5,458 nt of DNA, taken from assembly GCA_016930955.1 (NCBI GenBank), contig JAFGFR010000199.1:1-5458 (forward strand), read 5' to 3'. The DNA comes from Victivallales bacterium. GTDB taxonomy: Bacteria; Verrucomicrobiota; Lentisphaeria; Victivallales; JAADHT01. The translations under genes and the position numbers were made by a program. The notes beneath the pieces are model-generated. The model ran no database searches. It was not told where the DNA came from and worked only from the letters and a program-made list of their open reading frames with translations. Below are positions 1 through 5,450 of this stretch, one piece after another (positions within the stretch are counted from its first letter, which is position 1; each line of letters opens with the position of its first letter).

Positions 1-190
1 CGGTAAATAACCGGTAATATTCAGTTAATAAGGAAGTTATAACACATACTGCCTGTTACAGATGCTTATTCAGGTAAGGAGTTCTGCAATTAAAGCAGTT
101 AAAACTCAAAAATGACAATTAACATATTTGCATACAAAGCTTTAAGGATAGATCCACGGCACACTGCGGCAATTGCTTTATTTAGGATGA
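1..190. other. AT-rich non-coding stretch, no gene seen
   Basis: No reading frame of useful length with a ribosome binding site is visible on either strand. The only plus-strand ATG frame, from position 62, stops after 17 codons and has no Shine-Dalgarno sequence. GC content is about 35% by hand count over 1-180, well below the rest of the window. There is a short direct repeat CGGTAA (1-6 and 12-17) and a GCAATTGC palindrome near 170-177. The base composition would suit a promoter region for a leftward gene outside the window, but I cannot pick a convincing -35/-10 pair. Confidence 0.6.
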
Positions 191-304
191 TTCGTGGCTG
201 AGGTCGCTCGCTTTGCCTTCGACGTCTTTCGTGGGGCAGGGTCGTCCCGTCCCTGCCGTGCTGGAGCGCCGGGGGCGTGACGACCCCGGCCCACGCGCAG
301 CCCC
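191..304. repeat. GC-rich hairpin block next to the heptamer array
   Basis: Composition jumps from about 35% GC to about 74% GC (hand count over 201-304). The block contains several competing inverted repeats. GGCAGGG (235-241) pairs with CCCTGCC (251-257) across a 9-nt loop. GCCGGGG (268-274) pairs with CCCCGGC (284-290) across a 9-nt loop. GGGTCGTC (239-246) can alternatively pair with GACGACCC (279-286). None is followed by a T-run on either strand, so I do not call an intrinsic terminator. The abrupt composition change and abutment to the 7-bp array suggest the two are parts of one inserted intergenic repeat element. Minus-strand frames through it are open only because the DNA is GC-rich and repetitive. 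Confidence 0.45.
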
Positions 305-381
305 GTGAACCGTGAACTGTGAACCGTGAACCGTGAACTGTGAACTGTGAACTGTGAACTGTGAACTGTGAACTGTGAACC
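305..381. repeat. Tandem heptanucleotide array (GTGAACY)x11
   Basis: There are eleven uninterrupted 7-bp units, GTGAACC or GTGAACT, totalling exactly 77 bp. Only the seventh base varies; in order from 305 it is C,T,C,C,T,T,T,T,T,T,C. The run of six identical T-type units in the middle suggests recent slippage expansion. Read on the minus strand the unit is RGTTCAC. Because 7 is not a multiple of 3, any frame through it gives a 7-residue peptide repeat such as SSQFTVH, which explains the spurious repetitive open frames on the minus strand here. The array ends in a near-palindrome (GTGAACCGGTACAC, 375-388) and lies 25 bp beyond the speE stop codon. Units are too short and have no spacers, so this is not CRISPR. 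Confidence 0.97.
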
Positions 382-406
382 GGTACACATGGCCATTGAG
401 AACCCG

Positions 407-1267
407 TTATGAGAAGAGGCGTCTGGCGTTCTCAGGGAGCATGAATGCGCCCTCATGGGCTTGGGTGTTGTAGTATCTCAGTCTCTGCAATACCTTGACC
501 GGGAGATTCCTGATGGGATGTCTCGGGTCTTGAGAGTCCGAGGCCACGCAGGTACCTATGCTCCCGCCCGGGTATGTCGGGACGAAGATGAAAGCGTAGT
601 GCGCGTGCTTGAAAAGTGAACGGCAGTCACGGATAAGGTTGCTGACAATCTTGCCGTGCAGGAAGAAAGATTCCGCCTGGGTGGCAATGACCCCCTGCGG
701 GGCAAGGGCGGTCTTCATGCCGGCGTAGAAGCTTGTCTGGAATAGAGCCTCTCCCGGACCGATTGGGTCGGAGGAGTCGACTATGATCACATCGTAGTTG
801 CCTTGATTGTCCTTTATGAATTCGCTGCCGTCGGCGATGTTCACCGATACCCTCGGGTCTTCGAAGCCGCAGGCCATAAAGGGCAGGTATTTTTTCGCGC
901 AGCTTATCACTTCGTCGTCAATTTCACATATGTCTATGGACTTGACGCAGTCGTGCCGTGCGACCTCGCGCAGGATGCCGCCGTCGCCGCCGCCTATGAC
1001 CAGCACTTTCTCCGGATTAGGGTGGCAGCAAAGCGGGATGTGTGAGAGCATCTCCTGATAGGAGAACTCATCCATCTCGGTGGCCTGTATGATGCCGTCG
1101 AGCACGAGCATGTTGCCGCAGCTCTCGGTCTTGAATATGTCTATCTGCTGGAACTTAGACCTGCATGAATGCAGATGCTCCTCGACCTTGAGGGAAAGGG
1201 CCACGCCTGGCCACATCGGCGAAAGTTCGGAGAACCATCCTCGCATAAGCTGGTTTTTCATAGACAT
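407..1267 (-). CDS. speE: Spermidine synthase (polyamine aminopropyltransferase)
   Basis: This 286-residue cytosolic enzyme transfers the aminopropyl group of decarboxylated S-adenosylmethionine to putrescine, giving spermidine and methylthioadenosine. The length is normal for bacterial SpeE. An N-terminal beta region carries LVLDG (54-58) and a Q61/Y70 pair. The Rossmann methyltransferase-like fold then shows GGGDGG (92-97), acidic E115 and D146 for the adenosine moiety, and DSSDPIGP (164-171), whose D164 and D167 match the catalytic and amine-binding aspartates. PTYPGG follows at 230-235 with Y232. These positions sit at a constant offset of nine from the human enzyme residues as I remember them, so the active site looks intact. 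The ATG at 1267 is preceded by AAAAGG about five bases upstream; a second Met two codons later is less well placed. The gene begins 33 bp after the speD stop and is probably cotranscribed with it. The C-terminal YYNT and LPENARRLF stretches are typical of the family. Strict substrate preference for putrescine is inferred. Confidence 0.97.
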   Translation of the reverse strand: MSMKNQLMRGWFSELSPMWPGVALSLKVEEHLHSCRSKFQQIDIFKTESCGNMLVLDGIIQATEMDEFSYQEMLSHIPLCCHPNPEKVLVIGGGDGGILREVARHDCVKSIDICEIDDEVISCAKKYLPFMACGFEDPRVSVNIADGSEFIKDNQGNYDVIIVDSSDPIGPGEALFQTSFYAGMKTALAPQGVIATQAESFFLHGKIVSNLIRDCRSLFKHAHYAFIFVPTYPGGSIGTCVASDSQDPRHPIRNLPVKVLQRLRYYNTQAHEGAFMLPENARRLFS

Positions 1268-1300
1268 TGAGACCTTTTCAATTATGGATCATCTGCAGGG

Positions 1301-2110
1301 CTATCTGCGCAAGGCCACTTGCATCTTGTAGTTGCTGCCCTCGAAGAATGAGATGGCGAACTCTGCCACGTCTCTTGGCTCGTAGAACTTGCAGCTGAAT
1401 ATGTCCAGATAGGCGGCATCAGATTCCTCGGAGAAATGTCCCGACACAAGTGAGGTCTCGATGAGCTGTGTCATGCTGAATCCTGATACTCTGGGACTTT
1501 CGCCGAAGTGTACCACCTCGCATTCCCCGTAGCGCTTCATGTCGATTTTGCTGCAAAGCTTCCTGACGAAATCCTTGATGGCCTCGGCATCCCTGATTTT
1601 TTCAGGGTTGCAGTTGTATATGTCCACTGATGTGAGAAGCCCCCATGCCTTGCTCACGCTGAACTTTTTTTCCCACGAGAGTGTATGGATATGGGTGCGG
1701 TCCTCGCATACTGGAACCATGCGCTCAATGCCGTTGTTGCTTATTATCCCACGGTGCATGTCGCTGGATACTATGGTGGAATCAGCCTTCAGCGAACTCT
1801 TGAGCGACTCGATGGCGGCCTTGAAGTCCAGATTCTCGCTGCAGGTGAAGAGATCGACTGCGGCATAGTCGTGTTCCGGCCACGCATGCACTGCAAAATG
1901 GGACTCGGCGATTATGACCACCCCGCTGACACCCTGTGGCTGGAAATTGTGGAATGAATGGTCCAGCACTGTCGCGCCGCTGTCCCTCGCGGCCTTGAGG
2001 AACGCATCCTTGACTTTTTCTGAGTCAGCGATTATGGCCGGGTCGCAATCGTAGAACTCGACCGTCATGTGACGACCCAAGGCAAAAGTCTTAACGAGCT
2101 GATCTACCAT
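1301..2110 (-). CDS. speD: Tandem-domain S-adenosylmethionine decarboxylase proenzyme
   Basis: SpeD decarboxylates S-adenosylmethionine to the aminopropyl donor used by SpeE, using a pyruvoyl group made by self-cleavage. The N-terminal domain (about 11-120) is a typical small bacterial SpeD: LGRH at 11-14, PQGVSG at 58-63, and AESHFAVHAWPE at 68-79. The predicted cleavage is E69/S70, with H75 and C90 (FTC) as the other catalytic residues. After a linker (about 121-153), a second SpeD-type domain runs from 156 to 267. It contains MKRYGE (191-196), QLIETS (215-220), GHF (224-226) and DIFSC (236-240). S220, H225 and C240 have exactly the same +5 and +15 spacing as in the first domain, but the residue before the serine is Thr instead of Glu. 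Single-domain bacterial SpeD is about 120-140 residues, so this is a fusion of two homologous, diverged domains; it is not the E. coli-type long SpeD. The start is supported by GGAGGT six bases upstream of the ATG. It lies 24 bp after the upstream chaperone gene. Whether the second domain cleaves itself, and what it acts on, cannot be seen. Confidence 0.93.
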   Translation of the reverse strand: MVDQLVKTFALGRHMTVEFYDCDPAIIADSEKVKDAFLKAARDSGATVLDHSFHNFQPQGVSGVVIIAESHFAVHAWPEHDYAAVDLFTCSENLDFKAAIESLKSSLKADSTIVSSDMHRGIISNNGIERMVPVCEDRTHIHTLSWEKKFSVSKAWGLLTSVDIYNCNPEKIRDAEAIKDFVRKLCSKIDMKRYGECEVVHFGESPRVSGFSMTQLIETSLVSGHFSEESDAAYLDIFSCKFYEPRDVAEFAISFFEGSNYKMQVALRR

Positions 2111-2134
2111 TTTTTTACCTCCCAGTTCTTTCAG

Positions 2135-3847
2135 CTATTTTCCAATGCCGAGATTCCGTGTGAAATCCTGCCAGACACTCTGTTGTTTGGACATCTTGTA
2201 CCTCATGGAGAAAAAAGCCTCCTGTGTCTTGAATTCCTCTTCGTTGGGGAAAGACTTCTCGGCGACATAGACAATTAGTGCTCCGTCCGGCAGGTTTTGA
2301 GCCGGCGACAACTGACCCTGCCGGGTGCTGAAGGCCAGCCGGTGAATCACCTCCCCATGTGGTATGCCCGGGTAGTTCGCCGCCGCCCTGAGCTCCTGCC
2401 CCAAGGGTTTGAACTCTATCCCCAATTCCGCTGCAACATCTTGCAGGTCAGCGCCTTCGTCGAGCGCCGTGCCGATTTTAACGGCGGCCTCTCTTGCAGC
2501 CTCGACCGCGAGGGTGAGCGCCCGGCTTTTCTCCAAGTCGGAGTATATCTTGTCCTTTTGATCCTCGAAAGACTGGGGCTCCTGGAGCTTCTGCTCTGAA
2601 ATCATCGCTACAAACACAGAATTGGCCCCTCTTACGGGCTCCGTTACCGGGTCGTCGAGAAACAGAGAGGCGAGGGCCCTCGCCAGCATGGGCTCTTCTC
2701 CGATACCCTTGATGAAAGTCTCCCCCTCGTAAAGCCACCCAGATGTAAAGACATCCTTCCCGGCAGCCCTGGCCTCGGTGTCGAATATCTCGCGGCATCT
2801 CTCCCGAGCATCCTCGGGATCCTTGATCACGTCAAACACATCCCTGATCTTGTCATAGATCTTGTCGGAGAAGTTGCCGGCGGCTTCGGCTGCCAGAACC
2901 CTCGACTTCTCGTCGGCTATACGATTCCTTACCTTGTCGGCCACATCATCGAAGGGCTCATGCTCAACTTTCTTCGGATCGGCATCATCGGCCTTACCTC
3001 CGGAGTCGGAATCTTCGGAAGCCTTCTTGACGTAGAGATGCTTGTTGGCCTCGTAGAAATTCCGCAGCTCGTCCACGGAAGTTTTTTCCCATGCCTCCTT
3101 GCGGAAGAGCCCATAGTCATAGCTGACGCAAAGAAATTTGAGCGCAGGGGGCTTGAGATATCTGCTTTTGTTCGACTCGTAGAAGGCTCGTGCCTCATCC
3201 TCGGTGACCTGCACCTGCGACACGTAGTCAGATGCGTCGAATGCCGCAATGCTGACACGTGCCTTCTCGTTGATGTTCATGAACGCCTCCCGTATCTCCT
3301 CAGGAGGCACTATGACGCTCTCGGTGATGTTGCCGGTAAGCTTCTCGATCGCGAGCTGCGACCTCACTGCCTCGTCAAGGTCTCTCTTGGTCAGATGTCG
3401 CGGCTTCAGCTTGGACTCCACGAACTCGTTTAGTTTCGCGTTGTCAAATTTCCCTTCAGTCTGGAATGTCGGAAGGGTGACAATGTGCTTCCTCACCTCA
3501 TCGTCGCTGATGACAATCCCGTGGTCCTCGGCGGCAAAGCATAGCATAAGATGGTTTATCCCGTAGGCATCAAGCTTCTGGTAGTCGGGATTGAGCAGGT
3601 TTGCCGCAGGGTAAACGATAGCCTGCTGGATCAGTATCCGGTCAACCGCCTCGGTACGGTCGTTCAATGTCACCTTCCTGCCTAGCACCGTCAGTGCCTC
3701 GGGACCCATGTCCCTGCGCAGGAAGAGGTCGAACACGCTCTGGCCGGTCATGAAAAGCACAAACGAGACGCTTATCACCACGGCAATAAGAAAGAAGGTC
3801 ACCCTTCCGTGCCTGGAAAAAAAACGGTTCAACCCCGTTATTATCAT
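2135..3847 (-). CDS. PpiD/SurA-like membrane-anchored periplasmic chaperone
   Basis: This 570-residue protein is of the PpiD type, which helps exported proteins fold at the periplasmic face of the inner membrane. A short basic N-terminus (RFFSRHGR, 8-15) precedes one hydrophobic segment at about 16-35, giving an N-in signal anchor. A SurA_N-like domain covers about 50-195; the stretch LPTFQTEGKFDN (125-136) closely matches the P-x-FQ-x-x-GKFDN signature of E. coli PpiD. VTEDEARAFYESNKSRY (214-230) also resembles the PpiD segment that follows. A charged, low-complexity insert (about 275-300) interrupts the middle. The parvulin region is hard to recognise: only SGWLYEGE (369-376) and TEPVRGANSVFVAMISE (402-418) look like the second half of a rotamase fold, and the usual GGDLGW and substrate-pocket residues are not seen. 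The protein is therefore probably a chaperone without prolyl isomerase activity. A helical, charged C-terminal part runs from about 425. The ATG has GAGG nine bases upstream. The gene heads the operon with speD and speE; no functional link to polyamines is evident. Confidence 0.85.
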   Translation of the reverse strand: MIITGLNRFFSRHGRVTFFLIAVVISVSFVLFMTGQSVFDLFLRRDMGPEALTVLGRKVTLNDRTEAVDRILIQQAIVYPAANLLNPDYQKLDAYGINHLMLCFAAEDHGIVISDDEVRKHIVTLPTFQTEGKFDNAKLNEFVESKLKPRHLTKRDLDEAVRSQLAIEKLTGNITESVIVPPEEIREAFMNINEKARVSIAAFDASDYVSQVQVTEDEARAFYESNKSRYLKPPALKFLCVSYDYGLFRKEAWEKTSVDELRNFYEANKHLYVKKASEDSDSGGKADDADPKKVEHEPFDDVADKVRNRIADEKSRVLAAEAAGNFSDKIYDKIRDVFDVIKDPEDARERCREIFDTEARAAGKDVFTSGWLYEGETFIKGIGEEPMLARALASLFLDDPVTEPVRGANSVFVAMISEQKLQEPQSFEDQKDKIYSDLEKSRALTLAVEAAREAAVKIGTALDEGADLQDVAAELGIEFKPLGQELRAAANYPGIPHGEVIHRLAFSTRQGQLSPAQNLPDGALIVYVAEKSFPNEEEFKTQEAFFSMRYKMSKQQSVWQDFTRNLGIGK

Positions 3848-4030
3848 ATCTCAGTTCCTCACTCGATTTTAAGGTTTCAATCTGTTCAAGCCGCATAAAA
3901 TAGATTGATTTTTCAGCAGTTCAATGCCAAATGGGAAAAATATCTCTTGGTTTTAGCGGATGACGATCCTTCCCCGGGCGCGCACGCTGCCTTCTGGCGG
4001 AACCGGGACAGGGGAAATGATCAACCTTGC
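3848..4030. other. Intergenic gap between FHA gene and chaperone operon
   Basis: The operon-proximal half is AT-rich and holds the candidate promoter. The half next to the FHA stop codon (about 3965-4016) is GC-rich, with TTCCCC (3970-3975) able to pair with GGGGAA (4011-4016) over a 35-nt interval that also contains CCCGGG and GCGCGC. There is no T-run after this structure on the minus strand, so a terminator for the FHA gene is possible but unproven. No gene is seen. Confidence 0.5.
3897..3924 (-). promoter_or_regulatory. Candidate sigma70-type promoter for ppiD-like/speD/speE operon
   Basis: On the minus strand, TTGAAC (3924-3919) is followed after a 16-bp spacer by TATTTT (3902-3897). 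Each resembles the -35 or -10 consensus with two mismatches. Transcription would begin near 3890, leaving a leader of roughly 40 nt before the ATG at 3847. The surrounding 3860-3950 is AT-rich compared with the coding DNA, as expected for a promoter. This is a pattern match only. Confidence 0.35.
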
Positions 4031-5122
4031 CTATCCTGTGAAGCAGAGGATGAAGTCGAGGTTGCCCAGCCTAAGTATGTCCCCCGGATGAAGAAGGCGT
4101 TTCTTGATGCGCTTGCCGTTGACGAAGGTGCCGTTCGTGGTGTTGTTGTCTATAATCAGCACAGACTTGTCGTAAATGATGGACTGAGCGTGTACCCGGG
4201 ATACCTTAGTGCTGTTGCAGATGCCGAGCAGGCACAGGCTGGAGTCCCTGCCGATCCATATCGAGCGCCCTGATGGCGGAAGCACATAGCTGTTCCCGGC
4301 CCGTCCATGAGAATCAATCTCGAGAAATCTCATGCAGTTGCTTTTAGGGTCGGGGACGAAGTTGAAGTTCTGAGTGAACCTGAGGTCTTTGGAAAGCCGG
4401 AAGTTTATATCATGATTTCCGATTGAGATCACCGAGCCTGGTTTGAGTGGCGCGGCGTTGCCTTCAGGCGACCTTTCGGTCCGTACAACCAGCGTCTCCG
4501 GAGGTACGAGACTGTTCAGGAACAACCGTTTGCCGATATTGGAGATCATCGCGCAGAACGGCTCGCCGGGTATCTGGAACTCGCAGAGTGGATCCGAGCC
4601 AATCAGGCATATCTTCTCAAGGTCGAAGTTTATGTTCTTGCCGTTGTAGCTCAAGCCGTATTGAGACTCCTGAAGTTCCACGACCTCTGGAGTCGCCGCG
4701 TCGTTGTTCTGTCTCGATTGCTGCATGCTGGTCGTGAATATGAAGCACATGTCGCCTATCTGCACGACGGCGGTTGAGTTCTGCCTCAGGCACGCTTGGC
4801 GGCGGGGAAACCCATTGACTTTCATGAGGTCTTTCTTCCCGGACTCGATGACAAACCATGTGCAACCTGCGCGCTGTATTATGACATGGACATCGTCGGC
4901 CTCATCATGCCCTATGCGAAACTCGCATTCGTATGGGTTGCGCCCCATGCGCATGCGGTCAATGCCTTCCGGGACATCGTGCCTCGACCATCTGCCGTCC
5001 TGCATCGAGAAACAAGACAGCGGAATAATGTTCAACCCTGACTGCTCGGAGCCCTTGCTGAAATTCAGATGGGTATCCTCAGTGAAGTCCCCAATATTCG
5101 ATATGTAGTCCGCTATGTGCAT
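4031..5122 (-). CDS. Multi-FHA-domain protein (phosphothreonine-binding)
   Basis: This is a soluble protein of 363 residues from the chosen ATG, with no signal peptide or membrane segment. The C-terminal FHA domain (about 285-363) is canonical: IGRD at 290-293, SRVH at 308-311, then a NNTTNGTFVNGKRI stretch (326-339) and the PGDILRLG strand. The Arg, Ser and Asn that grip phosphothreonine are therefore all present. Two earlier segments are FHA-like but eroded. Residues about 55-130 have RMGR and KVNG but lack SRxH. Residues about 171-243 have LIGSD and a PGSVISIG strand but lack both SRxH and NGT. The protein probably docks onto a threonine-phosphorylated partner made by a Ser/Thr kinase, which is not in this window. 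The frame can be extended 13 codons to a TTG at 5161, but that start has only a weak GAAG upstream, whereas the ATG at 5122 has AAGGAG at ideal spacing. The gene is co-directional with the downstream operon but separated by 182 bp, so it is probably a separate unit. Its cellular role is unknown. Confidence 0.88.
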   Translation of the reverse strand: MHIADYISNIGDFTEDTHLNFSKGSEQSGLNIIPLSCFSMQDGRWSRHDVPEGIDRMRMGRNPYECEFRIGHDEADDVHVIIQRAGCTWFVIESGKKDLMKVNGFPRRQACLRQNSTAVVQIGDMCFIFTTSMQQSRQNNDAATPEVVELQESQYGLSYNGKNINFDLEKICLIGSDPLCEFQIPGEPFCAMISNIGKRLFLNSLVPPETLVVRTERSPEGNAAPLKPGSVISIGNHDINFRLSKDLRFTQNFNFVPDPKSNCMRFLEIDSHGRAGNSYVLPPSGRSIWIGRDSSLCLLGICNSTKVSRVHAQSIIYDKSVLIIDNNTTNGTFVNGKRIKKRLLHPGDILRLGNLDFILCFTG

Positions 5123-5129
5123 CTGCTTT

Positions 5130-5135
5130 CTCCTT
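5130..5135 (-). promoter_or_regulatory. Shine-Dalgarno site deciding the FHA gene start
   Basis: On the minus strand AAGGAG occupies 5135-5130, followed by a 7-nt spacer and ATG at 5122. This is near-ideal spacing and favours the ATG over the in-frame TTG at 5161, whose extra 13 residues (mostly E, K and R) are simply the purine-rich ribosome binding region read as protein. Confidence 0.75.
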
Positions 5136-5163
5136 AACTCTTCTTCCTCGTTGTCCTTCAATG

Positions 5164-5350
5164 CTATCTTCGCCCCCGCCGGGTATCGTGTCGAGTATGA
5201 CTAGCAGTTACCGTGCCAAGTGCCTTCCTGAAGGGATTTCCGGCAATGACTCCACGCACCAGTCTATTTGAACCACCACGGAAGAAGAACACGGGTTGTT
5301 TTGAAATTGGCTCACTAATGAAACCAATCAGTTCAGGGTTTCGTGCTTAG
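5164..5350. other. Upstream non-coding region with a possible decayed coding remnant
   Basis: No convincing intact gene is present. A minus-strand frame is open for 60 codons (5346-5164, stop TAG) and directly follows an in-frame TAA. Its only candidate starts are internal GTG/CTG/ATT codons without a ribosome binding site. Its translation has ordinary protein-like composition, for example ELIGFISEPISKQPVFFF. A plus-strand frame is also open from 5201 to the TAG at 5348-5350. Both may reflect a degraded gene or a dispersed repeat copy. A weak minus-strand TTGGCA (5219-5214) could be a -35 box for the FHA gene, but no good -10 follows. Confidence 0.3.
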
Positions 5351-5358
5351 ATCTTCAA

Positions 5359-5450
5359 TTGGTGGCACTTCAACTTCAGACCTCTTGTTATGTTGAGCTC
5401 AACATAACAAGAATTATGTGAAGCTGGCCGTTATGTGAAGCAACCACCAA
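5359..5450. repeat. Nested imperfect inverted repeat (92 bp)
   Basis: Complementary arms are nested around a central palindrome. TTGGTGG (5359-5365) pairs with CCACCAA (5444-5450). CTTCA (5368-5372) pairs with TGAAG (5436-5440). CTTCA (5374-5378) pairs with TGAAG (5419-5423). Inside these lies the perfect 30-bp palindrome at 5383-5412. The right half carries extra bases between arms (for example 5424-5435), so a folded strand would be a long hairpin with asymmetric bulges. This architecture recalls single-strand-recognised recombination or transposition sites, but no recombinase is in the window. Confidence 0.6.
5383..5412. repeat. Perfect 30-bp palindrome
   Basis: TCTTGTTATGTTGAG (5383-5397) is followed immediately by its exact reverse complement (5398-5412) with no spacer. 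The arm element TTATGTTGAGC resembles TTATGTGAAGC, which occurs twice as a direct repeat just to the right (5414-5424 and 5431-5441, period 17). So four related half-sites lie within 54 bp. It could be an operator for a dimeric regulator, a cruciform, or the tip of a mobile-element hairpin. No T-run follows on either strand, so a terminator is unlikely. Confidence 0.9.

Noticed and set aside
305..381. Possible CRISPR array.
   Set aside because: Units are 7 bp, directly adjacent and without spacers.
178..456. Overlapping minus-strand frames of 92 and 68 codons with repeated SSQFTVH peptides.
   Set aside because: They are produced by the 7-bp repeat and GC-rich hairpin block, one overlaps the end of speE, and neither has a ribosome binding site.
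1301..2110. E. coli-type long SpeD (about 264 residues) because of similar length.
   Set aside because: The E. coli enzyme has its cleavage serine in the middle of one long domain; here the chain clearly divides into two domains each with its own Ser/His/Cys set.
2478..3258. Two minus-strand frames inside the chaperone gene in another phase.
   Set aside because: They are shadows of a continuous 570-codon gene with recognisable PpiD motifs; their Arg-rich translations look artificial.
3970..4016. Inverted repeat TTCCCC/GGGGAA after the FHA stop as an intrinsic terminator.
   Set aside because: The stem is only 6 bp with a 35-nt interval and there is no T-run on the minus strand.
803..5108. 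Many plus-strand open frames of 68-157 codons across the four genes.
   Set aside because: They lie antisense to genes with clear family motifs, lack recognisable motifs of their own, and arise from codon bias of the minus-strand genes.
5123..5161. Extended FHA protein start at the TTG at 5161.
   Set aside because: TTG with weak GAAG upstream is inferior to ATG at 5122 with AAGGAG at 7 nt; the extra residues are the purine-rich leader translated.
5383..5412. The 30-bp palindrome as a bidirectional terminator.
   Set aside because: No T-run follows the stem on either strand, and it is upstream of the FHA gene with no other gene end visible.
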